DNA from: Labrys miyagiensis
Lineage (GTDB): Bacteria > Pseudomonadota > Alphaproteobacteria > Rhizobiales > Labraceae
Assembly (NCBI RefSeq): GCF_030160835.1
Contig: NZ_BSPC01000005.1
Span: 310,001 to 374,000, forward strand
Direction of reading: 5' to 3'
Length of the DNA stretch: 64,000 nucleotides
Both the position numbers and the translations under genes were made by a program. Of the stretch, positions 51,944 through 61,459 are shown in pieces. Position 1 is the first letter of the stretch, and each line of letters begins with the position of its first letter. The notes below the pieces were generated by a model, which searched no databases, had not been told where the DNA came from, and was given only the letters and a program-made list of their open reading frames with translations.

Positions 51944-53313
51944 CGGGTGAACACCACCATCTGGGAAGGGGCACCGTGCTGGGGATCGGCCTCGCCAAGG
52001 CCGGAATGCTCGGCACGGTAGCCGTAGCGCGCCTCGATACCGGTGGCCCAGGCCTGCATTTCCGCGCGCGTCCACTCGAATCGGTGGTCGGGATGGCGGA
52101 AGGCGCCCGCCCTGAGGTTTTCGAACAGGGCGTTGTAATCGGCATTCGGGGTGGTGATGACAACCGTGCGGGGCCGCGCCGCGCCGAAGACGATCTCGGC
52201 AAGGTGCGGCAACCGGTCGGGATCGAGATGTTCGATCACCTCCACCAGTGCCACCGCCTCGGCGGTATGCCAGCGCTCGTCGCGATAGGTGAGGGCGCCG
52301 TGCAGCAGCTTCACGCGGCCTTCCGGCGGCCCGCCGGACAGATCGAGCTTCAGCTTCTCGCGCGCCCGCTGCAACGATTGCGAGGAGGCATCGAGACCGA
52401 TGATGGTCTTGAACTGGCGCTTGCGGAGGAGGCGCTGCAGCAGCCGCCCTTCGCCACAGCCGAGATCGGCGATGATGGTGGCGCCGGTGGCCTCGAGCCT
52501 GTCAGCCACCGCATCGAGGCGGATGTCGTGCAGGCGGAGCGGAGCCTCGATCTTCTCCTCGCGGCTTTCCTTCGCCTGGGGCGCTTCCGTTGCCTCGATC
52601 TCCTCGGGCGCGAGCTTGGCGAGGGCCGCCCGCACCAGGCCGCGGCGGCGCTTGAGGTAGCGCGAGGTGATGGTCTCGATAGCAGGATGCTTCTGCAGCC
52701 AGGCGCCGCCCTTGGCCACCAGCTTGTCGACCTCGTCATCGCCGATCCAGTAATGCTTGTCCGCGTCCAGAACGGGAATCAGCACGTAGAGATGGTTGAA
52801 TGCCTCGGCGAGAGTGAGCGTGCCCGAGAGCTTCAGGTCGGCATAGCGCGAGGGCCCGTTGGCGGCGGGAATGAAGTCGAGCTCAACCGTCCAGCCGAGC
52901 GGCTCGAACAGTTCACGCACCAGCGCCTCGCCGCCGCGCACCGGCAGCGGCGTCAGGCGGATCGCCAGCGGGATCGGAGTCGCCGCGAGTTCGGCGCGCT
53001 CGCGCGAGGAGCCGGCCATTGCGGAGCGGAAGGCACGGTTCAGCGCCACCGACAGGAAGGAGGAGGCGGCATAGGGCCGGTCGTTGACATAGTGGTCGAG
53101 CAGCCCGTCGCCGGCGCCGCGCCCGCGCACCAGACCCACCGGATCGATGTCGAGTGCCAGCACCGCCTCGCAGCAGGCCTCGTCCGCCTGCGGGAAGAAC
53201 ACGCTGGCCTTGCCGAAGGACAGCTCGAATTCATGCACCCGGTCCGGGTGCTTCATCAGGAGGAAGCCTAGATCGGTGGCGGGGCGATGCGTGGTGATGA
53301 CGGAGAGGAACAT
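51940..53313 (-). CDS. Hen1 3'-terminal RNA ribose 2'-O-methyltransferase
   Basis: The 457-residue product has the N-terminal Hen1 domain that docks on Pnkp (1-240) and a SAM methyltransferase domain with DLGCGEGR (283-290) and the metal-binding set Glu358, Glu361, His362 and His410. Hen1 methylates the 2'-OH of the broken RNA end before Pnkp ligates it, making the repair resistant to recutting. It is the first gene of the pair and starts at 53313, with a terminator-like hairpin just upstream. Confidence 0.94.
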   Translation of the reverse strand: MFLSVITTHRPATDLGFLLMKHPDRVHEFELSFGKASVFFPQADEACCEAVLALDIDPVGLVRGRGAGDGLLDHYVNDRPYAASSFLSVALNRAFRSAMAGSSRERAELAATPIPLAIRLTPLPVRGGEALVRELFEPLGWTVELDFIPAANGPSRYADLKLSGTLTLAEAFNHLYVLIPVLDADKHYWIGDDEVDKLVAKGGAWLQKHPAIETITSRYLKRRRGLVRAALAKLAPEEIEATEAPQAKESREEKIEAPLRLHDIRLDAVADRLEATGATIIADLGCGEGRLLQRLLRKRQFKTIIGLDASSQSLQRAREKLKLDLSGGPPEGRVKLLHGALTYRDERWHTAEAVALVEVIEHLDPDRLPHLAEIVFGAARPRTVVITTPNADYNALFENLRAGAFRHPDHRFEWTRAEMQAWATGIEARYGYRAEHSGLGEADPQHGAPSQMVVFTR

Positions 53314-53329
53314 GGGAGGCTCAACAATT

Positions 53330-53366
53330 GCGCCGGATCAGGGAGCCCGATCCGGCGCGTTTGTTT
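53330..53366. terminator. Terminator-like hairpin between the amino acid permease and hen1
   Basis: GCGCCGGATC (53330-53339) pairs perfectly with GATCCGGCGC (53349-53358) around a 9-base loop. The plus side is followed by GTTTGTTT and the minus side by AATTGTTG. It probably ends the leftward permease transcript. Confidence 0.6.
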
Positions 53367-53420
53367 AGAGCAGAACGGACAGAAACAATACCGGTTTCTG
53401 CCACACCTTGCTGAATGATC

Positions 53421-54896
53421 TTACTTGAGCGGCCTCTGGCCCCTCAGGCCATTCCTCAGCACCGAATGGCTGCTGCCATAGGCAAAGTAGAGAGCAAGGC
53501 CGATGATCAGCCAGATCACCAGTCGCATCCAGGTGGCCAGCGGCAGGAAGGCCATCAGCAAGAGCGAGAAGACGATGCCCAGGATCGGCACCACCGGCAC
53601 AGCAGGGGTGCGGAAGGGGCGGGCGACTTCGGCGTCGCTCTTGCGCAGATAGATCACCGCGCCGCAGACCAGCACGAAGGCGAAGAGCGTGCCGATCGAG
53701 ACCATTTCGCCGAGCACGTCGATCGGCGTCAGCGCGGCCACGACCGCAACAATGATGCCGATCAGGAGCTGGCTCTTATAAGGCGTGCCGAGCGAGGGAT
53801 GCACGTCGGAGAACATGCGCGGCAGCAGCCCATCCTTGGCAATCTGGAAGAAGATGCGGCTCTGGCCATAGAGCAGCACCAGGATCACGGTGGTGAGGCC
53901 GGCGAGGGCGCCAAACTTGATCAGCACGGAGAACCAGGTCAGGCCGATGACATCGACGGCCTTGGCGATCGGGTCGGGCACGTTGAGCTGGGCATAGGGC
54001 ACTAGGCCCGTCATTACGCCGGCGACGGCAACATAAAGAATGGTGCAGATCACCAGCGAACCGAGGATGCCGATGGGCATGTCGGTCTGCGGATTCTTGG
54101 CTTCCTGGGCGGCGGTGGAAACGGCATCGAAGCCGATGAAGGCGAAGAACACCACCGAGGCGCCGCGCATGATGCCGGTCAGGCCAAAGGAGCCGAATTC
54201 ACCCGTGTTGTCGGGAATGAAGGGGTGCCAGTTGGCCGGATTGACGTAGCCGATGCCGAGCAGGATGAAGGCGGCCACCACGAACAGCTTGATGGCCACC
54301 ATGATGTTATTGAGGCGCGCCGATTCCTTGGTGCCGCCCATCAGCATCGCGGTGAGGAGCAGGACGATGAAGGCGGCCGGCAGGTTGACGATGCCCTCGA
54401 CCGTGGTTCCGTCGGGCAGCTTGGCCTCTGTCCAGGGTGCTGCCGCATATTGCGGTGGGATATTTATGTGGAAATTTCGAAGCAGGGAAACGATATAACC
54501 AGACCAGCCTACGGCGACGGTGGAGGCGCCCATGGCATATTCGAGGATGAGATCCCAGCCGATGATCCAGGCGAAGATCTCGCCGAGGGTGGCATAGGTG
54601 TAGGTATAGGTGCTGCCCGAAACCGGCAGGAGGGCCGCCAGTTCGGCATAGCACAGGCCGACGAAGGCGCAGGCGATGCCGCCCACGACGAAGGAGAGCA
54701 TGATGCTCGGGCCGGCATATTTTGCCGCCGCGGTGCCTGTAAGGACGAAGATGCCGGCGCCGATGATGCAGCCGATGCCGAGCGCGGTGATGCTCCAGGG
54801 GCCGAGCGTCTTGCTGAGGGTGTGCCCGCCGCCCTCACCGCCTTCGGCGATGATATCGGCCACGGGTTTTCGGGTCATCAAACCTACGTCTGCCAT
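53421..54896 (-). CDS. APC-family amino acid permease (cationic amino acid transporter-like)
   Basis: This 491-residue membrane protein has about 12-14 transmembrane helices and APC hallmarks: ITALGIGCIIGAGIFVLTG at the first helix, AELAALLPVSGSTYTYTYATLG and FFAFIGFDAVSTAAQEAKNPQTDMP. This matches YfnA/CAT-type proton-coupled amino acid carriers. The ATG at 54896 is used; the in-frame extension to 54986 is not conserved. The substrate is not determined. Confidence 0.9.
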   Translation of the reverse strand: MADVGLMTRKPVADIIAEGGEGGGHTLSKTLGPWSITALGIGCIIGAGIFVLTGTAAAKYAGPSIMLSFVVGGIACAFVGLCYAELAALLPVSGSTYTYTYATLGEIFAWIIGWDLILEYAMGASTVAVGWSGYIVSLLRNFHINIPPQYAAAPWTEAKLPDGTTVEGIVNLPAAFIVLLLTAMLMGGTKESARLNNIMVAIKLFVVAAFILLGIGYVNPANWHPFIPDNTGEFGSFGLTGIMRGASVVFFAFIGFDAVSTAAQEAKNPQTDMPIGILGSLVICTILYVAVAGVMTGLVPYAQLNVPDPIAKAVDVIGLTWFSVLIKFGALAGLTTVILVLLYGQSRIFFQIAKDGLLPRMFSDVHPSLGTPYKSQLLIGIIVAVVAALTPIDVLGEMVSIGTLFAFVLVCGAVIYLRKSDAEVARPFRTPAVPVVPILGIVFSLLLMAFLPLATWMRLVIWLIIGLALYFAYGSSHSVLRNGLRGQRPLK

Positions 54897-55160
54897 TATG
54901 GATTCTTCCCTTTTTCGTTTTGCGTTATCGAATGGCGTCGATCTTGCTAAGATCGCGCCACCCCGGGATGTGTTTCCCCCCAGCAAAAAAACTTTGCCAG
55001 GTTACAATTTGGTAATGAGGCTTTCCGCAGGTGTCCAGATAATTGCCCGGGTTTAGTGAACGCTAAAGTCGATAAAACCTACTTTACTATCTCCATCGCA
55101 ATCACAATCATGCAATCGCAAGGTGTTGCGTGAATAATCAGACAAATACCGAGAGGAAAT

Positions 55161-55673
55161 ATGCCCCTTACTTTTTATCAATCGTCGGCCCAGGTGTTCG
55201 TTCACGCTTTGGGAAACCTTTCGGCCATCCTGGAGAAGGGTGCTCTTTACGCGGAGGCCCGGAAGATAGACCCGGTGGTGATGTGCGGGCTGCGGCTGAC
55301 GGCCGACATGCTCCCCCTCTCCCGCCAGGTCTCGACGGCCTGCGACTCGGCCAAGCTCGCGGTGTCCAGGCTTTCGGGCGTCGAGGCGCCCAAGCATGCC
55401 GATGAGGAGAAGGATTTTGTCGAATTGCAGTCGCGCATCGCCAAGACGCTCGACTATATCCGCTCGGTGCCGGAGGCTTCGGTCGAGGCGGCGGCCGGGC
55501 GTAAGGTAAGCCTGAAGCTCGGCGGTGAACCGCGCGAGTTCGAGCCGGAGGCCTATCTCACCCTCTTCGCCCTGCCGAATTTCTACTTCCATCTCACCAC
55601 CACCTACGCGATCCTGCGCGCCAACGGCGTGGAGCTGAGCAAGCGGGATTACCTTGGGCCGATATTGGGGTGA
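55161..55673 (+). CDS. DUF1993 family protein
   Basis: The 170-residue protein matches the DUF1993 family, predicted DinB/YfiT-like four-helix bundles. Visible blocks are FYQSSAQVFVHALGNLSAIL, ARLTADMLPLSRQVSTACD-like stretches and FALPNFYFHLTTTYAILRANGVELSKRDYLG. No metal-binding histidine trio is certain, so function remains open. It is monocistronic and divergent from the permease. Confidence 0.85.
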   Translation: MPLTFYQSSAQVFVHALGNLSAILEKGALYAEARKIDPVVMCGLRLTADMLPLSRQVSTACDSAKLAVSRLSGVEAPKHADEEKDFVELQSRIAKTLDYIRSVPEASVEAAAGRKVSLKLGGEPREFEPEAYLTLFALPNFYFHLTTTYAILRANGVELSKRDYLGPILG

Positions 55674-55739
55674 GGGGCTCCTGCTGGTTCGGGTGTCTCG
55701 CATGAGGCCACGACTTGGAGGCTGGGGGCGATACCCACC

Positions 55740-55823
55740 CGTCATTGCGAGCGCAGCGAAGCAATCCAGGTCAAAGGGCAGCGTTTGTTACCCCTGGAGT
55801 GTTTCGCTGTGCTCGCAATGACG
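55740..55823. repeat. Palindromic repeat with CGTCATTGCGAGC arms
   Basis: CGTCATTGCGAGCGCAGCGA and GCAATCCAG on the left mirror CTGGAGTGTTTCGCTG and TGCTCGCAATGACGG on the right. This wording of repeat is widespread in alphaproteobacterial intergenic DNA. It fills most of the 300-base gap before the YhaO-like gene. Confidence 0.8.
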
Positions 55824-55973
55824 GTGGTTCCAGAGCCTCCTCTGGGAAGGGTGTTGCATTGCCTGCGCGTTCCTCTCCCCGGATGCAGTCTTGGCAGGGG
55901 AAAAGAACAGGCGAGGATGACTGCGATTTCGGGATGCCTTTCCTCCGGCCGCTCCACGCCCTAAAAGCCTCCC

Positions 55974-57227
55974 ATGCGCTTTCGCTTCGTCCACGCCGCC
56001 GATCTCCATCTCGACAGTCCGATGCATGGGCTCACCGCGCGCCAGCCGCATCTGGCGGCACTGTTCGGTGAGGCGGCACGCGGGGCCTTCGTCGCGCTCA
56101 TCGATGAGGTGCTGGCGCGCGAGGCGGCCTTCCTGATCATTTCCGGCGATGTCTATGACGGCGATTGGCGCGACTATCACACCGGCCTGTTCTTCGTCGG
56201 ACAGTTGGCGCGGCTGTCGCGGGCGGGTATTCCCACCTTCCTGATCCAGGGCAACCATGACGCCGAGAGCCAGATCTCGCGCAAGGTGACGCTGCCCCCA
56301 CTCGTCCATCTCTTCGGCACCCGCAAGGCCGAGACGCTGGAACTCGCCGATCTCAAGGTCGCGCTGCACGGCCGCAGCTTCGCCGACCGCTCGGTGAGCG
56401 ACAATATCGTGCGCGCCTATCCTGCCGCCCGCGAAGGCTGGTTCAATATCGGCCTCCTGCACACCTCGCTCGACGGGCGTGCCGGCCATGCCTCCTATGC
56501 GCCCTGCACGCTCGCCGATCTCCGGGCCAAATATTACGATTACTGGGCGCTCGGCCATATCCACGCGGCCGAGACAGTTTCCAGCGACCCTTACGTGGTC
56601 TTCCCCGGCAATCTCCAGGGCCGCCATGTGCGCGAAGCCGGCGCCAAGGGGGCAATGCTGGTGGAAGTCGACAAGGGCGCCGTGGTCTCGGCGACGCCAC
56701 TGGTGCTCGACAAGGCCCGTTGGGCGCATGCCCGCATGGATGTTGGCGGCGCCACGGATCTGGCCGAGGTGCTGGCGCTGGTCGAGCCGGCGCTGCGCAC
56801 CGAACTCGCCGCGGCCGAGGAGCGCCCACTCGCCCTGCGCCTGACCCTGCAGGGCGAGACGCGGGCCCATGATGCGCTCGCTGCCGACAGCCAGCATCTC
56901 CAGGCCGAGATCCAGGCGGCGGCCGACCGGGTGAGCGACCGGCTCTATATCGAGCGCGTCGAACTCGCGACCTTGCCGCCCCGCACGGCCGGAGACGGCG
57001 AGGCCGTCGGTCTCGCCGATCCGCAGGCGCTGCTCGCCGGCCTCGAAGAAGAGGCCGAATTCAGCGAGCACCTCAATGTCGTCATCGAGGAGATCCTGGC
57101 CAAGCTTCCGGATGAGATTCGTCAGGCGGTGAGCGGGGACGGGGAGGGGATCGAGACGGCGCTGGTGGCGGAAGCCCGCTCGGTCGCGCTGGCGCGCCTG
57201 CGTCATGGCGGCGGGGACGCGGCATGA
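55974..57227 (+). CDS. DNA repair exonuclease, SbcD/Mre11-like (YhaO family)
   Basis: This 417-residue metallophosphoesterase has the nuclease motifs ADLHLDSP, SGDVYDGD, GNHD, LLHTS and LGHIH in order, giving a two-metal active site. YhaO-type proteins pair with YhaN ATPases as an SbcCD/Mre11-Rad50-like complex that trims or repairs DNA ends. The stop overlaps the next gene start by four bases. Confidence 0.9.
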   Translation: MRFRFVHAADLHLDSPMHGLTARQPHLAALFGEAARGAFVALIDEVLAREAAFLIISGDVYDGDWRDYHTGLFFVGQLARLSRAGIPTFLIQGNHDAESQISRKVTLPPLVHLFGTRKAETLELADLKVALHGRSFADRSVSDNIVRAYPAAREGWFNIGLLHTSLDGRAGHASYAPCTLADLRAKYYDYWALGHIHAAETVSSDPYVVFPGNLQGRHVREAGAKGAMLVEVDKGAVVSATPLVLDKARWAHARMDVGGATDLAEVLALVEPALRTELAAAEERPLALRLTLQGETRAHDALAADSQHLQAEIQAAADRVSDRLYIERVELATLPPRTAGDGEAVGLADPQALLAGLEEEAEFSEHLNVVIEEILAKLPDEIRQAVSGDGEGIETALVAEARSVALARLRHGGGDAA

Positions 57228-60200
57228 AGCTCACCCGCCTCGACCTCGGCCGCTACGGCCCCTTCACCGATGTGCGACTGGACTTCCGCCCGGAAGCGGC
57301 ACTGCACATCGTCTATGGCCCGAACGAGGCGGGCAAGAGCTCGGCTCTATCAGCCATCACCGACCTGCTCTACGGTTTCGAGCCGCGCAGCCCGGCCAAT
57401 TTCCGTCATCGCTACGAGGATCTGAAGATTGGCGCGCAGGTGCTGCGGGCCGATGGCAGCAATCTCGCCTTCTGGCGGCGCAAGCGCCTGCGCAATTCGC
57501 TGAGTGACGGCGCCGACACGCCGCTCGACGATGGGTTGCTCGACGGCGCCCTCAGTGGCATCTCGCGGGAGGTCTTTCTCGCCGCCTTCGGCCTCGACCA
57601 GGCCGGGCTGCGCGAGGGTGCGCGGCAGATGCTGGCAGCGCAGGGCGAGGTCGGCGAAAGCCTGTTCGCCGCCGCCTCGGGTTTGAAGACCCTGCTTTCC
57701 GTGCGCACCGGGCTGGAGGCGGAGGCCGATGGGCTCTTCGGCAGCCGCAAATCGAACAAGCGAGCCTTCTATGAAGCCCAGGAGCGCTACGACCAGGCGC
57801 GGCGCGCCTTGCGCGACCAGTCGCTGCGGGCCGACGACGTGCGTGCCCTGGAAGAGCAGATCGCCACCCAGGAAGCGCAAGCTCTTGCCCTGATAAGACA
57901 ATTGCGCGAGGCCGGCATCAGGCGTGCACGCATAGATCGTGTGCGACGTATCGCACCGCTGCTCATTCGCATCGATCAGGGCGAGCAGGCGCTTGCCGCC
58001 CTCCAGGCCTTGCCGGACCTGGCAGACATTGTGGCGGGCGAGATCGAGGCAGCCCTGGCCCGAGCCGAGGCCGGCCGGGAAGCCCTGACGCGTCTTGCCC
58101 GTGAAAGCGGCGAGGCCGGGCAGGCGCTCGCTTCGATCCGCGTCGACGAGGACTTCCTGGCCGAGGGCGAGACGATCACAGCGCTGAACGAGGAGCGCGC
58201 CGCCCTTGCCAAGGCCCTGCAGGACCTGCCGCGCCGCGAGTTGGAGGCGCGTGACCTTACCCGCGACCTCGACGATCTCGCCCGGCGCCTCGGCCAGCCC
58301 GACCGCGGGGCACTGGCGGATCTTCGGCCCGACGACCTCGCATTGGAGCGCATCCGTGTGGTCGCCGAGCGGCGACGCAAGGCTGGGGAGGCGGCTGCCG
58401 AAAACCAGCGAGCCGCCGCCAGGGCTTGTGAGGCGATCGAGGCCCTGGAGCGCAAGGCGGCCGGCGTCAGCAACGGCGCCGATCCCCAGCCCTTGCGCCA
58501 GCGCCTGAAGGCCATGCAGCCGTCCCTGGCCGAGGCCGCGACCGTCGGCGAGCAGGAGGCCGAGCTCGAGCGACGCCGCGGGCTGTTCGCGGACAGGCTC
58601 GCCCGGCTCTCGCCATCCGTGCCGGAGGAGGCCCGGCTCTGGTCCTGGCAGGAGCCCACCGAGGAGACGCTCGCGGAGGCGGAACGCCGCTTCGCCGGGC
58701 TCGATGCCAAGGCGCGCCAATATGAGGCCGAAGCCTACCGCCTGAAGGGGGCCATCGCCGAAACCGATACGGTGCTGGAGGCAGCCGCAGGCGGGGACGG
58801 CCTGATCGACAGCACACATCTTGCCGGAGAGCGCGCGGAACGCGATGCCCTGTTCGAAGCGATCGCCGCCGAGCCCTCCGCCGCGGCGATCAAGGCCTAT
58901 CGCAAGATCGTGACGCAGGTCGATGCGCTGGCTGACCGGCGCCTGGCCCAGGCCGAGCGCCTCGCTCGCCGCGACGTGATGCTGCGCACGCGCGACAAGG
59001 ATGCGGCGGCGCTGGCGACGCTGCAGGATCATATCGCGGTGCTGGCGAAAGACCGCGAAGGCGCCGATCGGGACTGGCAGGTCTTGTTCTCGCCACTCGG
59101 CTGCAAGGCTGGCACGCCCGCTGTGATGCGCCGCTTCCTTTCCGAACTTGTCCGCCTGCGCGAGGAACGCCAGGCGCTGCGCGACCTAGAAGCACGCATC
59201 GGCCGGGCCAGGCTGCGCCTTGCGGCGGAGCGCCCCGCTTTGGAAGCGCTCGCCGCCGAGGCCGGTTTGGCCGGCGTGGCTGCGCAGAGCCTGCCGAGCC
59301 TGATGCGCCTGATCGAAGACCGCCTCGGCGCTCTCGAACAGGGCGCGCGCGAGGCCCGTTCCGTCTCGGATCAGCTCGCCACGGCCCGGGCCGAGCTCAC
59401 GCGGGCCGGCAAGGCACGGGAAGAGGCCGAGATGGTGCTTGCCGGTATGGAAGCGGAATGGTCGGCGGCGCTGGGCGCCCTCGGCCTGCCTGCGGATGCG
59501 AGTCCGCAGGAAGCGGCCAAGGCGGGCGAATTGTGGGTTGCGGTGCAGGGCAAACTCGCCCAGCTCGACAGCATCGAGCACCGCATCGCCAGTATCCGCG
59601 ACGATCAGGCCGGTTTCGCAGAACGTGCCGTCGGCCTCGCCGGCCGGTTGACCCCGGACGAAGTCGCCGAACCCGCCGAGATCGCAGTGGGCCTTGCCGC
59701 CGGTCTTGCGCGAGCGCGCGAGGCAGCGACAAGGCGACGGGCCGCGCAGGAGGCGCTGGAGCGTCGCAAGGCCGCGCTTGCCGAGGCCGAGCTGGCGCAG
59801 CGCGGCCATGACGAGGCTATCGCTGTCCTGGCGTCCCGGACCGGCTGCGAGCCGGCGCATCTTGCCGCGCTCGCCGGTGATCTCGTGGCGCGAACCGCCC
59901 TGCGCCAGGACCTCGCCAAGGCGCGGGCCGAACTGGCGGCGCAAAGCGACGGGCTGGACGAAGCCATCTTGCGGGCGGAAGCCGCCGAGATCGGTGCCGA
60001 CGAAGCGGCCGGCGAGGCCGAAGCGGTGCAGGCCGAGCTGGTGGCCCTGATGGAGGCGGACAAGCAGGCTGCCCTGGCGCTCGGAGATCTGCGCCGCAAG
60101 CGCGAGGCCATCGAACGCGAGGCTGGCGCCGCTGGCGCCGCCCAGGCTCTCCAGGACGCCCGCGGCGATCTCGAACGCATCACGCGCGACTATCTCGTGC

Positions 60201-60676
60201 TGAAGACGGCCTCGCTGCTGATCGAGGCCGGGCTGGAACGCCAGCTCAAATCCGAGCAGGGGCCGCTGATCGCCCGAGCCGGCGCCCTGTTCTCGACCAT
60301 GACGAGCAACGGCTTCGCCGGCATCGCCACGCTTTATGACGACGAGGACCGCCTGCGTCTTGCCGCGCGGCGCATCGACGGCAACACTACGCCGATCGAG
60401 GGCCTGAGCGAAGGCACGCGCGACCAGCTCTATCTGGCGCTGCGCCTGGCCAATCTCGAGGCCATGGCCGCCCGGCGCGAGGTGCCGCCTTTCATCGGCG
60501 ACGATCTGGTGATCACCTTCGACGAGGATCGCGTCGCCGCCGCGCTGCAGGTGCTGGCGGTGCCGGGCTCCTCGCTGCAGAAGATCCTGTTCACCCACCA
60601 CCGCCATGTCGTCGATATCGCACGGGAACGGCTCGGCGATGCCGTCGACGTGGTGAACTTCGCCAGTCCAGGCTAG
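57224..60676 (+). CDS. Rad50/SbcC-like AAA ATPase (YhaN family)
   Basis: The 1150-residue product has an N-terminal Walker A GPNEAGKSS (near residue 33), long alanine/arginine/glutamate-rich coiled-coil segments between about 165 and 1000, and a C-terminal ATPase half with LSEGTRDQLYLALRLANLEA (signature) and the Walker B-like DDLVITFDE. It should bridge DNA ends and gate the YhaO nuclease. It is translationally coupled to yhaO. The end is followed by about 200 bases with no recognised feature. Confidence 0.9.
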   Translation: MKLTRLDLGRYGPFTDVRLDFRPEAALHIVYGPNEAGKSSALSAITDLLYGFEPRSPANFRHRYEDLKIGAQVLRADGSNLAFWRRKRLRNSLSDGADTPLDDGLLDGALSGISREVFLAAFGLDQAGLREGARQMLAAQGEVGESLFAAASGLKTLLSVRTGLEAEADGLFGSRKSNKRAFYEAQERYDQARRALRDQSLRADDVRALEEQIATQEAQALALIRQLREAGIRRARIDRVRRIAPLLIRIDQGEQALAALQALPDLADIVAGEIEAALARAEAGREALTRLARESGEAGQALASIRVDEDFLAEGETITALNEERAALAKALQDLPRRELEARDLTRDLDDLARRLGQPDRGALADLRPDDLALERIRVVAERRRKAGEAAAENQRAAARACEAIEALERKAAGVSNGADPQPLRQRLKAMQPSLAEAATVGEQEAELERRRGLFADRLARLSPSVPEEARLWSWQEPTEETLAEAERRFAGLDAKARQYEAEAYRLKGAIAETDTVLEAAAGGDGLIDSTHLAGERAERDALFEAIAAEPSAAAIKAYRKIVTQVDALADRRLAQAERLARRDVMLRTRDKDAAALATLQDHIAVLAKDREGADRDWQVLFSPLGCKAGTPAVMRRFLSELVRLREERQALRDLEARIGRARLRLAAERPALEALAAEAGLAGVAAQSLPSLMRLIEDRLGALEQGAREARSVSDQLATARAELTRAGKAREEAEMVLAGMEAEWSAALGALGLPADASPQEAAKAGELWVAVQGKLAQLDSIEHRIASIRDDQAGFAERAVGLAGRLTPDEVAEPAEIAVGLAAGLARAREAATRRRAAQEALERRKAALAEAELAQRGHDEAIAVLASRTGCEPAHLAALAGDLVARTALRQDLAKARAELAAQSDGLDEAILRAEAAEIGADEAAGEAEAVQAELVALMEADKQAALALGDLRRKREAIEREAGAAGAAQALQDARGDLERITRDYLVLKTASLLIEAGLERQLKSEQGPLIARAGALFSTMTSNGFAGIATLYDDEDRLRLAARRIDGNTTPIEGLSEGTRDQLYLALRLANLEAMAARREVPPFIGDDLVITFDEDRVAAALQVLAVPGSSLQKILFTHHRHVVDIARERLGDAVDVVNFASPG

Positions 60677-60887
60677 CTGCAATCCAGGATTGTAATCTTC
60701 AGCCCTCTTGGCTTTCGGAGCGGTTGCGGATAGAAGGCGCCGTCCTGAACGGCTGTGAGCGGATGCTGTCTGTTGCGTTCATAGTCCATTCAGGTCCTAG
60801 CCTTTAGAGTGCACCCTATCAATTCAAGGACACGAGGTGCTGCCGAGCGGCTGCGCTTCCCCAAACACCCCCTGTGAGGAGTGGATC

Positions 60888-61199
60888 ATGTTGAAGAAGG
60901 TTCTTGCATCGGCTCTGGTTCTTGCCACGGTTGCCGGTGCGTCGGTGGCTACCACCGGTACAGCTCAGGCCGAGTATGGCCGCAACGGCGCTTTCGCCGG
61001 CGGCGCGGCTGCGGGCCTCGTCGGTGGCCTGCTGCTGGGCGGTGCTCTCAACAATCGCGATCGTTACTACGACGACGGCTATTATGAGCCCGCGCCTGCT
61101 CCGGTCTATGTTCAGCCCCGCTGCTGGTTCGAGCGCCAGCGCGTGCCGAACCAGTATGATTACGGCTATCACATCGAGCGCGTCCGCGTTTGCCAGTGA
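60888..61199 (+). CDS. Small secreted glycine-zipper protein
   Basis: The 103-residue protein has a signal peptide (KKVLASALVLATVAGASVATTGTAQA), then a glycine-rich zipper (GAFAGGAAAGLVGGLLLGGAL), an aromatic/proline-rich segment and a C-terminal two-cysteine end (RCWFERQRV...RVRVCQ) that may form a disulfide. Similar short envelope proteins are common in Rhizobiales; function is unknown. GAGG lies about eight bases before the ATG. A strong terminator follows. Confidence 0.78.
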   Translation: MLKKVLASALVLATVAGASVATTGTAQAEYGRNGAFAGGAAAGLVGGLLLGGALNNRDRYYDDGYYEPAPAPVYVQPRCWFERQRVPNQYDYGYHIERVRVCQ

Positions 61200-61250
61200 T
61201 CGTCCACGAGTAGTAACCTGAGCCGGCGCCCATTGCCGGCATAGGGCAAG

Positions 61251-61280
61251 AGCCCCGCCCTCGTGGCGGGGTTTTCTTTT
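61251..61280 (+). terminator. Rho-independent terminator
   Basis: CCCCGCC (61253-61259) pairs with GGCGGGG (61265-61271) around CTCGT and is followed by TTTTCTTTT. It ends the glycine-zipper gene. Confidence 0.9.
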
Positions 61281-61281
61281 C

Positions 61282-61389
61282 TAGAGCGTTTTACTTTCAG
61301 ATCGAATCACCAAGAATCGCAAAACGCTTTTGATACCAGTAAGTTAATTTCGAAATGCGCTCCCTACCTGAACGCATTTTGCTCTAGAA
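61282..61389. repeat. Inverted CTAGAGC-type spacer repeat
   Basis: CTAGAGCGTTTT near the left and AACGCATTTTGCTCTAG near the right are imperfect inverted copies. Similar AGAGC-rich spacers are common in Rhizobiales. No gene is present. Confidence 0.5.
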
Positions 61390-61459
61390 ACAGGTTTTCT
61401 CCTGTCCGAAACTGCTCTACAGCATCGAAGCCGGTCACTGTCGGGGCAGCGTGGAGAGC

